Of a stretch of DNA of 59,333 nucleotides, positions 43,007-52,349 are shown one piece after another (the stretch's first letter is position 1; each line of letters begins with the position of its first letter). The notes under the pieces are model-generated. The model made no database searches. It saw only the letters and a program-made list of their open reading frames with translations, and was not told where the DNA came from. Source of the stretch: Acidobacteriota bacterium (lineage in GTDB: Bacteria; Acidobacteriota; Thermoanaerobaculia; Gp7-AA8). The stretch spans positions 1 through 59,333 of the forward strand of contig QHVT01000004.1 of NCBI GenBank assembly GCA_003223645.1. The letters are read 5' to 3'. The translations under genes and the position numbers were made by a program.

Positions 43007-44590
43007 ATGCCGGTTCGTTGGGCTTACCTGAAACGCGTGCTCGCTGGAGCGATCTTCGGCCTCTACATGGCCCACCTGCTGTACTTCTTGAATCCGCAGA
43101 TCGACATCACGCCGCTGCGCCTCGTGACGGTAACGATCGTCTACGGCGCGATCTGCGGACTGCTCTTCGGCACGGCCTTGTGGCTGCTCCGCGTCGCGCG
43201 CGTGCGGCTCATCGGGCGGCCGGAGGGCTTTCGCACGCACGGATTCGGCTTCGTCGTCTTCGCGGCGTTCATCTCGTCGTTCATTTACTTTCTGCACCTC
43301 ACGGCCGTGCAGATCTACCTGCCGCGCGGCGCGGTGCGCATCCTGTCCAAGGCCACGAATGCGATCACGCTCACGGCGTTCATCCTTCTCGCGCTCTGGG
43401 TGCTCGAGCGCAACGCCGACCGCCGCACGTCGCGCATCATTTTTCTCGCCGGCGTCGTGCTGATCGCGCTCTCGTCGGTGCTGCTGTACCAGCGGCGCGA
43501 AAGCTATCGGATAGAACGGAAGAACGTCGTCGTCGCGACGATCGGCGCGGTCGCGGGACACCGGCCGGTGATCCTCGTCGCGATCCGCAATCTTCCGTAC
43601 GACTGGATCGTCACGATGAACGGTGAAGGGCTGCTGCCGTTCTTCGAGCAGCATTCCGAGCACGCCTACTTCACGCGCCTCGAGCCGTTTCCGACGACGA
43701 GCTCGAAGTCGCTGTGGGCTTCGCTCGCGACCGGGAAACTCCCGTATCGCCACGGCGTCACGGGACGCTTCTCCTATCGCACGCCGCTCAATCGCGAAGA
43801 TCCGTTCCTGCTGCTCCCCGAAGGCGTCGGCTTTCGCGCGTGGGGATTGATCCCGCCGGTCACGCGAATCTCCGCTCCGCTTCCGGCCGGACACGCGCTG
43901 CCGCTCTGGTCGTTGTTCCAGCGGCTGCAACTCGACGCGCGCGTGGTTGCCTGGCCGTCCCTGAAAACGCAACTGCGTCCCGTCGCGATCGAGCAGCGAT
44001 TCCAGGGCACGGGCAAAGCGCGCGACGCGATCGTGCAGGCGCTCGCGGCCGACACCGCGGCCGCGTCGTCGATCGACAATCGCGCACTGTCGGTCGTCGC
44101 GCTGGAAGGATTCGAGAAGGCGCAGCGCGCGCTGCACATTTTTTCCAACGAACTGCCGCCGCGCATTGCGATGAAAGGCGAAGCGCTCCGCGCGTACGCG
44201 CAGCAGCTCGACAAGCTGCTCGCTGCCATCGCGCGCGCGCATCCCGATCATCTGATCGTGATCTGTTCGCCGTCCGCGGTCGTGCCGCCCCAACTTCCCG
44301 CCAACGCGCACGCGTGGGCGATGAGCCTCGTCTCGCGCGACGATCCCGGCGCGGATGATGGATTCGTCTTGATCAGCGGACCCGGCACCGCGCATCGCGA
44401 CAATCCGCCGCCCGCGTACGCGATCGACGTCGTACCGACGATCCTCTTCGCCGCGGGACTGCCGGTTGGCCGCGACATGGATGGCCGCGCGCTGACCGAG
44501 GCATTCGATGATGAGACGCTTCGCGGAAGCGTGCTCTCCGCGATTCAAACCTACGAGGCGGAGCGGGTGGTGGTGAGGCGTTCCGGTTGA
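43007..44590 (+). CDS. membrane-anchored alkaline-phosphatase-superfamily-like protein
   Basis: A 527-aa protein. Four N-terminal hydrophobic helices (about 8-165) precede a periplasmic domain with the phosphatase/sulfatase-fold segment PFPTTSSKSLWASLATGKLPYRHGV, where a Thr or Ser would be the nucleophile. The C-terminal PAYAIDVVPTILFAAGLPVGRDMDG is typical of sulfatase/phosphodiesterase relatives. The usual first metal-binding Asp pair is not evident (VILVAIRNLPYDW), so activity is doubtful. Start 43007 is divergent from the methyltransferase. Confidence 0.7.
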   Translation: MPVRWAYLKRVLAGAIFGLYMAHLLYFLNPQIDITPLRLVTVTIVYGAICGLLFGTALWLLRVARVRLIGRPEGFRTHGFGFVVFAAFISSFIYFLHLTAVQIYLPRGAVRILSKATNAITLTAFILLALWVLERNADRRTSRIIFLAGVVLIALSSVLLYQRRESYRIERKNVVVATIGAVAGHRPVILVAIRNLPYDWIVTMNGEGLLPFFEQHSEHAYFTRLEPFPTTSSKSLWASLATGKLPYRHGVTGRFSYRTPLNREDPFLLLPEGVGFRAWGLIPPVTRISAPLPAGHALPLWSLFQRLQLDARVVAWPSLKTQLRPVAIEQRFQGTGKARDAIVQALAADTAAASSIDNRALSVVALEGFEKAQRALHIFSNELPPRIAMKGEALRAYAQQLDKLLAAIARAHPDHLIVICSPSAVVPPQLPANAHAWAMSLVSRDDPGADDGFVLISGPGTAHRDNPPPAYAIDVVPTILFAAGLPVGRDMDGRALTEAFDDETLRGSVLSAIQTYEAERVVVRRSG

Positions 44591-44621
44591 GATCACGCTG
44601 ACTCCTTTCGCATTGGGGAGG

Positions 44622-44826
44622 CTGGGGCCGCCGCGCCGCAGACGGCGGCCCCGGTGGGTTGGGTGGTGGGCGGCGTCGACAGACGCCGTGGGGTGGGATG
44701 TGCGCGCTGCGGCGACGCGGGCGTTCTGAGTCTCCTAGTCTCCTGGTCTCCTAGGAGACTAGGAGGCCGGGAGGCCAGGAGGCCGGGCACTGCGGGACCG
44801 CCGCGCGTTGCGACGGCCCCGCAGCT
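44622..44826. repeat. cluster of GC hairpins and a mirrored repeat between genes
   Basis: The 240-base stretch 44591-44830 has no gene. It holds GGGGCCGCCG/CGGCGGCCCC, GGCGTC/GACGCC, a mirrored block (44728-44788) of TAGTCTCCTGG-type repeats with complementary CTAGGAGAC and GAGGCC words, and CTGCGGG/CCCGCAG. Confidence 0.7.
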
Positions 44827-44830
44827 GGGA

Positions 44831-45199
44831 TCAGTTGGACGCCGTCGCTGCGGCCGGCTTCTTCGTGCGCGGGCGCTTCGGGCCGTGGACCTTTGCGCTC
44901 AGCGTCGTCTTGCCTTCGACGCTCACGTACTGCGAGAGGCCTTCGAACGTCTTCGCGCCGATGCCTTTCACCTGCATGAGATCACTGGTCTTCTTGAAGG
45001 GACCGTGCTCGGTGCGGTACGCGATGATGCGCTCCGCGGCCTTCGCTCCGACGCGCGGGAGCAACGAGAGCTGCGACGTATCGGCGGCGTTGATGTTGAC
45101 GACGCCGGACGGCTGCGCGACCGGCGCCGCGTCTGCGAATGCCGCCGACGAAACGGCAGCGAGGATGAGAGCGAGAGTGATGATCAGGGACTTCCGCAT
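44831..45199 (-). CDS. secreted ComEA-like helix-hairpin-helix protein
   Basis: A 122-aa protein with a signal peptide (about 1-24). The HhH domain has VVNINAADTSQLSLLPRVGAKAAERIIAYR and DLMQVKGIGAKTFEGL. A basic tail KVHGPKRPRTKKPA follows. ComEA-type HhH domains bind double-stranded DNA at the cell surface during uptake, but no other competence gene is here. An AGGAG ribosome-binding site precedes ATG 45199. Confidence 0.85.
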   Translation of the reverse strand: MRKSLIITLALILAAVSSAAFADAAPVAQPSGVVNINAADTSQLSLLPRVGAKAAERIIAYRTEHGPFKKTSDLMQVKGIGAKTFEGLSQYVSVEGKTTLSAKVHGPKRPRTKKPAAATASN

Positions 45200-45415
45200 T
45201 GGGTCTTTCTCCTTTTCTTTCTATTTTTTTGTTTGGGTCAGGACCTTGGTTTGGCTGTTTTCGGTCTGTTCCACACGGACCGTGCTACTTCGTCCTTTTC
45301 GTTTCGCGTCTGACGATTTCCTCGGCAACCACCTCCTTTCGCCGGTCCGTTAGTTCAAGCGGACCGCCACTTGGCAGCAGTTGTTAAGTCGCTGAAAGAA
45401 AGGCGTTTAGGCGAA

Positions 45416-45825
45416 ATGCGGAGATGGAGGGATGTACAAATTTTTTGCAGCTTTGCTAGGCTTCGGAGAAATGCAGCGCTTTCTTCGCTCGCGGTGTGCC
45501 TGGCGGCACTCTCTCTGCGCGCGCAGACGTTGATGCCGCTCCCGCAGTGCGACGCGCGCACGAAATCGCTTGTCGATCGCGTGACGAATGCGTACGGCGG
45601 CGCCGAACGGCTCGCAAACGTTCCGTTCAAGTCGACTGCACGGCTTCCGATGGTGAACGTCAGTCGACGACGCTCGTCACTTGCGAGTTCGATCGCACCG
45701 TGGACGAGGCGAGGCTCTTCGACACTCCGAAGTTCTGGTACGACCCCAAGATGGATCTCGCGAAGACGTATGGCGCTTACTTCGACATGAGGACCGGCCT
45801 GGTCATCTACCGCGGCACCGCGTGA
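45416..45825 (+). pseudogene. frameshifted small secreted protein
   Basis: One frame supplies a signal-like N terminus (AALSSLAVCLAALSLRAQ) and a domain ending NAYGGAERLANVPF near 45635. Another supplies VDCTASDGERQSTTLVTCEFDR through the C terminus ending GLVIYRGTA at 45825. Together they would make a roughly 130-residue secreted protein. The switch falls between about 45600 and 45650. A real frameshift or an assembly error could cause this. Product unknown. Confidence 0.55.
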
Positions 45826-45886
45826 TGTACGCCAGCCGGTAAACGGTCGCTCGTGCCGGCCGTGCTATCCTCGATGGCAAGCCACG

Positions 45887-46927
45887 ATGAAGGAAAAGCG
45901 CGAGATCTACCGCTTTCTCCACGTCACGCCGCGGCGCATCTTCGAACAGCTCGATCAATACGTCATCGGGCAGCGGCACGCGAAGGAAGTGCTGGCCATC
46001 GCCGCGTACAACCATCTCAAGCGCATCGAGTACCTGAAATTCGGCGGCGATGTCTCGATCCGCAAGTCGAACATCCTGATGATCGGTCCTTCGGGAAGCG
46101 GGAAGACGTATCTCGCGCGGACGCTGGCGAAGATTCTCGATGTTGCGTTTGCGTACAACGACGCGACTGCATTCACCGAGGCTGGCTACTACGGAGAAGA
46201 CGTCGAAGTCGCGATCGGGCGATTGCTGTACGCGACCAATCAAAACGTGAACGCGGCCGAGAACGGGATCGTCTTCATCGACGAGATCGACAAGATCGCG
46301 CGGCGCGGCGGCAGCGCACGCACGGGCGCGGGGCCGCGCGACATCGGCGGCGAAGGCGTGCAACAGGCGCTGCTGAAGATTCTCGAAGGCGAGAAGATCT
46401 TCGTTCCGCTGAACGTGACGGCGCACTGGAACAAGTACGACTATGTCGAGATCGACATCTCGAACATCCTATTCATCTGCGCGGGATCGTTCTCGGACAT
46501 GGACGAACCGACGGAAGGGAAAACCGCCGGCTTCTTCGAGTCCGCGCCTCCTCCGCATCACGAGATCGGCACCGAAGAATTGGTGAAGTACGGATTCGTC
46601 CCGGAGCTGTTAGGCCGTTTGCCGCTGCGCGTCGAGCTCGATGAGCTGACGGCCGACGATCTCGTGTCGATTCTCACCGAGCCGCGCGAGGCGATGATCC
46701 CCGAATATCAACGTCTCTGCGCGCTCGATCAGATCCAGCTCGAGTTTTCGCGCGGCGCGCTCCTCGAAGTCGCGCACGCCGCGATGAAGCAGCGCCTCGG
46801 CGCACGCGCCCTCCGCGCCATTCTGGAGAAAGTCCTCCACCCGATCCTGTTCGTCGGTCCCGAGCGTGCAGGAGAGCGGATCGTGATCGAGCCCGACGAC
46901 GTCCGTCGCGCCGTCGCCCAACTCTGA
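45887..46927 (+). CDS. ClpX-like AAA+ ATPase lacking the zinc-binding domain
   Basis: A 346-aa unfoldase-type ATPase. It starts at the ClpX AAA region ([16 protein letters not shown]) without the N-terminal C4 zinc domain that normally dimerises and binds substrates. Walker A GPSGSGKT (67-74), Walker [11 protein letters not shown] (128-137), sensor/box VPELLGRLP and GARALR are present. The pore loop is GYYG (100-103) instead of GYVG, and the RKH-loop region differs. No clpP is nearby; nadK follows after one base. It may be a second ClpX-type unfoldase or a chaperone. Confidence 0.88.
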   Translation: MKEKREIYRFLHVTPRRIFEQLDQYVIGQRHAKEVLAIAAYNHLKRIEYLKFGGDVSIRKSNILMIGPSGSGKTYLARTLAKILDVAFAYNDATAFTEAGYYGEDVEVAIGRLLYATNQNVNAAENGIVFIDEIDKIARRGGSARTGAGPRDIGGEGVQQALLKILEGEKIFVPLNVTAHWNKYDYVEIDISNILFICAGSFSDMDEPTEGKTAGFFESAPPPHHEIGTEELVKYGFVPELLGRLPLRVELDELTADDLVSILTEPREAMIPEYQRLCALDQIQLEFSRGALLEVAHAAMKQRLGARALRAILEKVLHPILFVGPERAGERIVIEPDDVRRAVAQL

Positions 46928-46928
46928 C

Positions 46929-47756
46929 ATGCGCACGATCGGCATCGCCGCGAAAAACACCGCCGAGGCGCACGAGTACGCCGGCAGCGTCGCCGCGGAT
47001 TTGCGGGCGCGCGGATTCACCGTCATCTTCGACAGCGACACGGACTCGAAGCAGGAGCTCGCGCGGCGCAGCGATCTACTGATCACCTTCGGTGGCGACG
47101 GCACGCTGCTCTCCGTCGCACGCCATGCACCCGAGCACGTTCCCGTCGTCGGCGTGAACATGGGCACCCTCGGCTTTCTCACCGAGATCCGCGTCGAAGA
47201 GTTCCCGGCGGTGCTGGAGAAAGTGTTGGAAGGCGACTACCACGTCGAACCGCGCGTCACGTTCAGCGTGTCGGTCAGCGGACCGGAGCGCGATCCGAAC
47301 AAACACTATCGCGTGCTCAACGACATCGCGATCAACAAGAGCGCGGTCGCGCGCATCATCGAGATGCGCGTCAGCGTCGCCGGCCTCTTCGTGTCGACGT
47401 TTCGCGGCGACGGATTGATCGTCGCGACGCCGACCGGATCGACGGCGTACAACTTGTCCGCGGGCGGCCCGATCATTTATCCGACGATGGGCGCGGTCGT
47501 GATCACGCCGATCTGTCCGCACATGCTCACCAACCGTCCGCTCGTCCTGCCCGACGAGCTCGACATCGAGATCGGTCTCATCACCCAGGACGCGAAGGAC
47601 ATCTTCCTGACGATGGACGGCCAGGAAGGCTTCGAGCTGAGCCACCACGACAGAGTTTGTGTACGAAAGTCGGAGGAACGGGTACTCTTAGTGCAGTCAC
47701 CCGACAAGAATTACTTCGACGTCTTACGCAACAAGCTGAAGTGGGGCGAAGGATGA
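46929..47756 (+). CDS. nadK: NAD kinase
   Basis: A 275-aa ATP-NAD kinase, source of NADP. The GGDGT motif is at about 55-59, with VNMGTLGFLTE, an ND motif in VLNDIAINKS and TPTGSTAYNLSAGGPI further on. It starts one base after the ClpX-like stop, and its TGA overlaps the next gene's ATG. Confidence 0.96.
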   Translation: MRTIGIAAKNTAEAHEYAGSVAADLRARGFTVIFDSDTDSKQELARRSDLLITFGGDGTLLSVARHAPEHVPVVGVNMGTLGFLTEIRVEEFPAVLEKVLEGDYHVEPRVTFSVSVSGPERDPNKHYRVLNDIAINKSAVARIIEMRVSVAGLFVSTFRGDGLIVATPTGSTAYNLSAGGPIIYPTMGAVVITPICPHMLTNRPLVLPDELDIEIGLITQDAKDIFLTMDGQEGFELSHHDRVCVRKSEERVLLVQSPDKNYFDVLRNKLKWGEG

Positions 47757-48241
47757 GAGGCTCGCTCAAACTGCTTTCGTTGCTCCTCGTCGCGTTTGCG
47801 GCGAATGCCGCCGATCCGCTGTATCTCGATCAGTTGATGGAGACGCCGGCGTCGGCGCTGCACTCGATGTTCCCCGATCTGAAAAAAGAAGGCTGCTATC
47901 AGATCGCGGAAAGCCGCTATCTCCTCATGACGATCGAGAAGAAGGATCAGAAGCCGTGGCGCATCGTGCTGGCGTCGGCGCCGCCGTGCAAGCGCGCGGA
48001 AATCGGACCGCAGCTCGACGTGCGCGAGCGCGCCGGCGCGGAGCTCGGACAGTCGCAGCTCGAGGTCATCCAGAAGATGGGTCGCCCCGAAACCGCGCTG
48101 CCGTCCGATCAGGAGATGAAGAAGTTCGGCGACATGGAGTACTTCTACGTCTGCCGCGTGAGCGAAGGCTGCGCGCGACACACGAGCGTCTTCATGAAGG
48201 GCGGCTTCGTGTCGGCGGTCGCGGAGTGGTATTCGCAGTAG
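47753..48241 (+). CDS. secreted hypothetical protein
   Basis: A 162-aa protein with a signal peptide (MRGSLKLLSLLLVAFAANAADP). A mixed alpha/beta domain with four Cys (KKEGCY, APPCKR, YVCRV, EGCAR) follows, suggesting periplasmic disulfides. The ATG overlaps the nadK stop (ATGA). No family recognised. Confidence 0.75.
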   Translation: MRGSLKLLSLLLVAFAANAADPLYLDQLMETPASALHSMFPDLKKEGCYQIAESRYLLMTIEKKDQKPWRIVLASAPPCKRAEIGPQLDVRERAGAELGQSQLEVIQKMGRPETALPSDQEMKKFGDMEYFYVCRVSEGCARHTSVFMKGGFVSAVAEWYSQ

Positions 48242-48244
48242 AGG

Positions 48245-48320
48245 AGCGCAGGCGCATAGGCTCATGGGCTCATGGGCGCATAGAAGCTGTGAGCCTATGA
48301 GCCCGTGAGCCTCTGAGCCT
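48245..48320. repeat. mirrored tandem-repeat hairpin (GCTCATGG unit)
   Basis: GCGCATAGGCTCATGGGCTCATGGGCGCATAG followed by complementary GTGAGCCTATGAGCCCGTGAGCCTCTGAGCCT. It lies between two convergent genes and may terminate both. The same words recur at 52258-52349. Confidence 0.82.
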
Positions 48321-48322
48321 TG

Positions 48323-48976
48323 TCAGCGCAGCGCCCTTTGATACGTGGCCTTCACGGCCGCGACGTACGCCTGCGTCTCGCGATACGGCGGAACGCCGCG
48401 ATATTTCTCGACCGCGCCGGGGCCCGCGTTGTACGCGGCGAGTGTGAGATCGAGATCGCCGTTGAACGTGTCGAGCAGCGTGCGCAGATAGCGCGCGCCG
48501 CCGAAGATGTTCTCGCGCGGATCAAAGACATTCGTGACGCCGAGGAAGCGGGCGGTTTCGGGCATGAGCTGCATGAGGCCGCACGCGCCGGTGCGCGAGA
48601 TCGCGTTCACGTTCCATGCGGACTCGCGGCGCGCGACGGCAGCGACGAGACGCGGATCGACGCCGTGTGTGCGTCCGGCCTCTTCGATTGCGGACGCGAA
48701 GTCGTCCGGCGCGATGACCGATGCGCGCGAATCGAAGACGGCGGGACCGAAGGGATTCGTCGACAGCACGCGCGAGCTGCGAAGCGACACGAGCGACTCG
48801 CGGATGTTGCCGAAGAAGCGATACGCGGTGATCGAGTGACTGTCGTTGGTGATGACGACGCGTCCGCTTTGCTTGAGATGCACGGAGGGAAGAGCGGATG
48901 CCGTGAAGCGCCGATCGTCAGCCGATGCGACGGCCGCGACGACGAGCGTGAGCGCGATCACACTTCCAATTTTCAT
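48323..48976 (-). CDS. lytic transglycosylase, SLT domain
   Basis: A 217-aa secreted murein hydrolase from ATG 48976, with a signal peptide (MKIGSVIALTLVVAAVASADD). The SLT domain has the catalytic Glu in AVARRESAWN, GACGLMQLMPETARFLGV and LAAYNAGPGAVEKY. It should cleave glycan strands to 1,6-anhydro ends. The upstream 75-residue region is family-variable. Confidence 0.92.
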   Translation of the reverse strand: MKIGSVIALTLVVAAVASADDRRFTASALPSVHLKQSGRVVITNDSHSITAYRFFGNIRESLVSLRSSRVLSTNPFGPAVFDSRASVIAPDDFASAIEEAGRTHGVDPRLVAAVARRESAWNVNAISRTGACGLMQLMPETARFLGVTNVFDPRENIFGGARYLRTLLDTFNGDLDLTLAAYNAGPGAVEKYRGVPPYRETQAYVAAVKATYQRALR

Positions 48977-49020
48977 GAGGCGATCACGAAACGCCGCCTG
49001 CTTGTGTAGCATTCCGCGTC

Positions 49021-50685
49021 ATGCGGAATTTCGTTGCGATACTCTTCCTCGCTCTGCTCGCCTGCGCACCCACGCAGCAGCCCGCGAAATCTATGACTGA
49101 GCCCGGCACACTCTTCATCGCAGGCACGGTCCTCTCCGGTCCCGAACAAACGCCGCAGAAAAACTGGGGCGTGTACGTGCGCGACGGCGTGATTCGCGAA
49201 GTCGGGCCCGCCGTCGATCTGCAGCGGGCGCATCCAGCGGTCAACGTGCGCGCGATGCTCAACGCGACGATCCTTCCCGGCCTCACCGACGCGCACGGAC
49301 ATCTCTACGGCCTCGGCCTTTCGCTCGACGTCGTGAAGCTCGTCGACACGAAGTCGTACGACGAAGTGATCGCGCGCGTGAAAGAGCGCGCGGCGAACAC
49401 GCCGGCCGGCGAATGGATCATCGGACGGGGGTGGGACCAGAACGACTGGGCGGTGAAAGAGTTCCCGACGAAAGAAGCGCTCGACGCGGCAGTGCCGGAT
49501 CATCCCGTGTTCGTGCGACGCATCGACGGACACGCCGCGCTCGCGAACTCGGCCGCGCTGAAAGCCGCGGGCGTGACATCGGCGACGAAAGATCCGGAAG
49601 GCGGACGCGTGATTCGCGACGCGAACGGCGCACCGACCGGAGTGTTCGTCGATGCAGCGATGCATCTCGTCGAGGACGTGATCCCCGCACCGTCCGCGGC
49701 GACGCGCAAGGCGCGCGTGCTCGCGGCCGCGCTGAACATCGCCGCAAACGGACTCACCGAAATGCACGACGCCGGCATCGACGCGGAAACGATCGCCGCC
49801 GTGCGCCAACTGATCGACGAAAAGCATTTCCCGATCCGCGTCTACGCGATGCTCGGCGACAATGACGCGTTGCTCAAAGAATGGCTGAGCAAGGGAACAC
49901 TCGTCGACTACGGCGGACACCTCACCATCCGCTCGATCAAGCTCTACGCGGACGGTGCACTCGGCAGCCGCGGCGCGGCGCTGCTCGAGCCGTACAGCGA
50001 CGATCCCGGCAACTCGGGATTGATGCTCGCCCGGCCCGAGCACATGACCGACGTCGCGACGCGCGCGCGCTCGAAAGGATTTCAGGTCAACACGCACGCG
50101 ATCGGCGACCGCGGCGTGCGCAACGTCATCGACTCGTACAGCGCGGCCGGCGTAACCGCGAGCGATCGCTTCCGCGTCGAACATCTGCAAGTCATCTCGC
50201 CATCCGACATCCCGCGCCTCGTCTCGCACGGCATCATCGCGTCGATGCAGCCGACGCACGCCACCTCCGACATGCCGTGGGCCGAGCGCCGCCTCGGACC
50301 GGAACGCATCAAAGGCGCCTACGCGTGGCGTACTGTGCTCAACGCCGGCGGCCGCTTAGCGCTCGGTTCCGATTTCCCCGTCGAAGACGTGAACCCATTC
50401 TTCGGCATCTACTCCGCGGTAACGCGGCAGGACCACGAAGGCAACCCGCCCGGCGGCTGGTACCCCGACCAACGCCTGACGCTTGCCGAAGCCATTCGCG
50501 GATTCACGAAGGATGCCGCGTACGCCGCGTTCGAAGAAAACTCGCGCGGAACCATTGAGCCAGGCAAACTCGGCGATCTCACGATCGTCGAAGGCGATCT
50601 GCCGACGATGCCGTCGAAGGATTTGTGGAAAGCGAAAGTGCTGGCGACGGTGGTGGGGGGCGAGGTGGTGTACCAGCAGCGTTAG
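49021..50685 (+). CDS. YtcJ-like metal-dependent amidohydrolase, lipoprotein
   Basis: A 554-aa amidohydrolase-3 type enzyme with a lipoprotein signal (LFLALLAC, Cys15). Metal site DAHGHLYG (about 91-98), IDGHAALANSAAL, THAIGDRG and ALGSDFPVE are the family motifs. ATG 49021 is divergent from the transglycosylase by 44 bp. Substrates of this group are mostly unknown. Confidence 0.9.
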   Translation: MRNFVAILFLALLACAPTQQPAKSMTEPGTLFIAGTVLSGPEQTPQKNWGVYVRDGVIREVGPAVDLQRAHPAVNVRAMLNATILPGLTDAHGHLYGLGLSLDVVKLVDTKSYDEVIARVKERAANTPAGEWIIGRGWDQNDWAVKEFPTKEALDAAVPDHPVFVRRIDGHAALANSAALKAAGVTSATKDPEGGRVIRDANGAPTGVFVDAAMHLVEDVIPAPSAATRKARVLAAALNIAANGLTEMHDAGIDAETIAAVRQLIDEKHFPIRVYAMLGDNDALLKEWLSKGTLVDYGGHLTIRSIKLYADGALGSRGAALLEPYSDDPGNSGLMLARPEHMTDVATRARSKGFQVNTHAIGDRGVRNVIDSYSAAGVTASDRFRVEHLQVISPSDIPRLVSHGIIASMQPTHATSDMPWAERRLGPERIKGAYAWRTVLNAGGRLALGSDFPVEDVNPFFGIYSAVTRQDHEGNPPGGWYPDQRLTLAEAIRGFTKDAAYAAFEENSRGTIEPGKLGDLTIVEGDLPTMPSKDLWKAKVLATVVGGEVVYQQR

Positions 50686-50694
50686 AATGCTTCA

Positions 50695-51321
50695 ATGGGT
50701 CGCGTCGTCACAGATCGATCGGCGGACGAGATTCTTCAGCTCATCGGCGATTTCTTTATGAAACGGGACGACGTTCACGACACGATGTACCGGGTCGTGC
50801 AGCGGCTAAAGGACGCCAACATCCCATACGCGCTTGCCGGCGGAATGGCGCTCGGTCTGCACGGATACGTCCGCGTTACCGGCGACGTCGATATCCTAAC
50901 GACTCGCGAAGGCCTCGAAGCCGTTCATCAACAACTCATCGGACGGGGATTTCTACCGGCATTCACAGGTGCTCGTAAACGGCTGCGCGACACGCAAAAC
51001 AACATTCCAGTCGATTTCATCGCGACCGGCGAATACCCCGGCGACGGTAAGCCGAAAGACGTGCGATTTCCTGATCCCGCGACTGCATCAGTCGACATCA
51101 ACGGCATCCAGGTCGTTACTCTGGAAAAGCTCATCGAGCTCAAACTGGCGTCCGGCCTTTCGAATCCTGATCGCCTGCGTGATCTCGCCGACGTGCAGGA
51201 CTTGATTGCGCATTTGGATCTCCCGCTCGATCTTGCGGACAAGCTCGATCCGTCCGTGCGCGATACGTACATCAAGTACTGGCATGGACATCAGAACGCC
51301 ACCGGCCCCGATCGCGAGTAA
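50695..51321 (+). CDS. nucleotidyltransferase-fold protein (AbiEii/MNT-like)
   Basis: A 208-aa protein with the minimal nucleotidyltransferase motif GGMALGLHGYVRVTGDVDIL (49-68), including the G-G and DxD pattern. Members include toxin-like AbiEii proteins and solitary enzymes. No antitoxin partner is adjacent. It lies nine bases after the amidohydrolase gene and ends flush against the convergent kinase gene. Confidence 0.75.
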   Translation: MGRVVTDRSADEILQLIGDFFMKRDDVHDTMYRVVQRLKDANIPYALAGGMALGLHGYVRVTGDVDILTTREGLEAVHQQLIGRGFLPAFTGARKRLRDTQNNIPVDFIATGEYPGDGKPKDVRFPDPATASVDINGIQVVTLEKLIELKLASGLSNPDRLRDLADVQDLIAHLDLPLDLADKLDPSVRDTYIKYWHGHQNATGPDRE

Positions 51322-52257
51322 CTAAATCGACAGCGCCCCGAAATGCTCCTCGTATCGTGACCGGAACTCGTCCGCCGTGTACGAATGACTCGAGCCGCCG
51401 AGGTGCTCGAGGGCGTAGGCAGCGGCGACGCTGCCGAGTTGCGCGCTGGTCTCGTAGTTTGCGCCGGTCGCCATTCCTTTCATGAGGCCGCCGCGGAAGG
51501 CGTCGCCGACTCCGGTGGGATCGACGATGCGATGCGGGGCGACGGCTTTCACGTCGGCGCGGCGGTCGCGCGTGTAGATCGTCGATCCGTTTTCGCCCTT
51601 CGTCACGATCAGCGCTTCGGCTTTTTCGAGCACGTCAGCTTCGCTCATGCCGGTCTTCTGTCGAAGCAGCTCGAATTCGTAGTCGTTGGCGATGACGAGG
51701 CACGCGCCGATCAAGCCGTCGCGTAATTCGTCGCCTCCCATGCGCGCACACTGCTGCCCGGGATCGAAGATGAACGGAATGCCCAGCGTGCGGCATTCTT
51801 CCGCGTATTGAATCATCGCCGCGGGATCGTTGGGCGAAATGATGACCAGGCCCGCGTCTTTCACCGTGCGAAAGGACAGCTCCGATGCGTGCGCCATCGC
51901 GCCGGTATAGAACGACGCGATCTGGTTGTTGTCGACGTCGGTGCTGCAGAAGAACGACGCGGTGAATTTGTCCGCCACCTGTTTCACGAGCGACGTGTCG
52001 ATGTTCGCCGCTTCGAGCCACGTGCGGTAGTCGCCGAAATCCTGGCCCGCGGTGCCCATCAGGAACGGGCGCTCGCCGAGGAGCGCGAGCGTGTAGGCGA
52101 TGTTCGGAGCGCAGCCGCCGCGGCGCTTGTCCATCGTGTCGACGAGGAAGCTGAGACTGACGCGCTGCATGTGCTCCGGCAGGAAGTGCTCGGTGAACTT
52201 GCCGGGAAACGACATCAGGTAGTCGAAGGCGATCGATCCGGTGACGATGATTTTCAT
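51322..52257 (-). CDS. PfkB-family sugar/nucleoside kinase
   Basis: A 311-aa ribokinase-fold kinase. GGCAPNIAYTLALLG near residue 48 and the catalytic DPTGVGDAFRGG near 253 are intact. The N terminus (KIIVTGSIAFDYLM) is typical of adenosine-kinase-like PfkB proteins. Location beside the MTAP-type phosphorylase suggests purine-nucleoside salvage, but sugar specificity cannot be excluded. Start ATG 52257. Confidence 0.85.
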   Translation of the reverse strand: MKIIVTGSIAFDYLMSFPGKFTEHFLPEHMQRVSLSFLVDTMDKRRGGCAPNIAYTLALLGERPFLMGTAGQDFGDYRTWLEAANIDTSLVKQVADKFTASFFCSTDVDNNQIASFYTGAMAHASELSFRTVKDAGLVIISPNDPAAMIQYAEECRTLGIPFIFDPGQQCARMGGDELRDGLIGACLVIANDYEFELLRQKTGMSEADVLEKAEALIVTKGENGSTIYTRDRRADVKAVAPHRIVDPTGVGDAFRGGLMKGMATGANYETSAQLGSVAAAYALEHLGGSSHSYTADEFRSRYEEHFGALSI

Positions 52258-52349
52258 GGATAGGCTCCCAGGCTCATCGGCGCACAGGCTCACAGTGGAA
52301 CGGTCATGAAGAAGACTCCATGAGCCTCTGCGCCCGTGAGCCCGTGCGC
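52258..52349. repeat. mirrored hairpin (GAGCCT/GGCTCA words)
   Basis: GGCTCCCAGGCTCATCGGCGCACAGGCTCAC on the left pairs with GTGAGCCCGTGCGCC and GAGCCTCTGCGCC on the right. It fills the mtnP-kinase gap. Confidence 0.75.

Noticed and set aside
50695-51321. Complete AbiE toxin-antitoxin system
   Set aside because: Only a nucleotidyltransferase-fold gene is present; no AbiEi-like antitoxin frame lies on either side.
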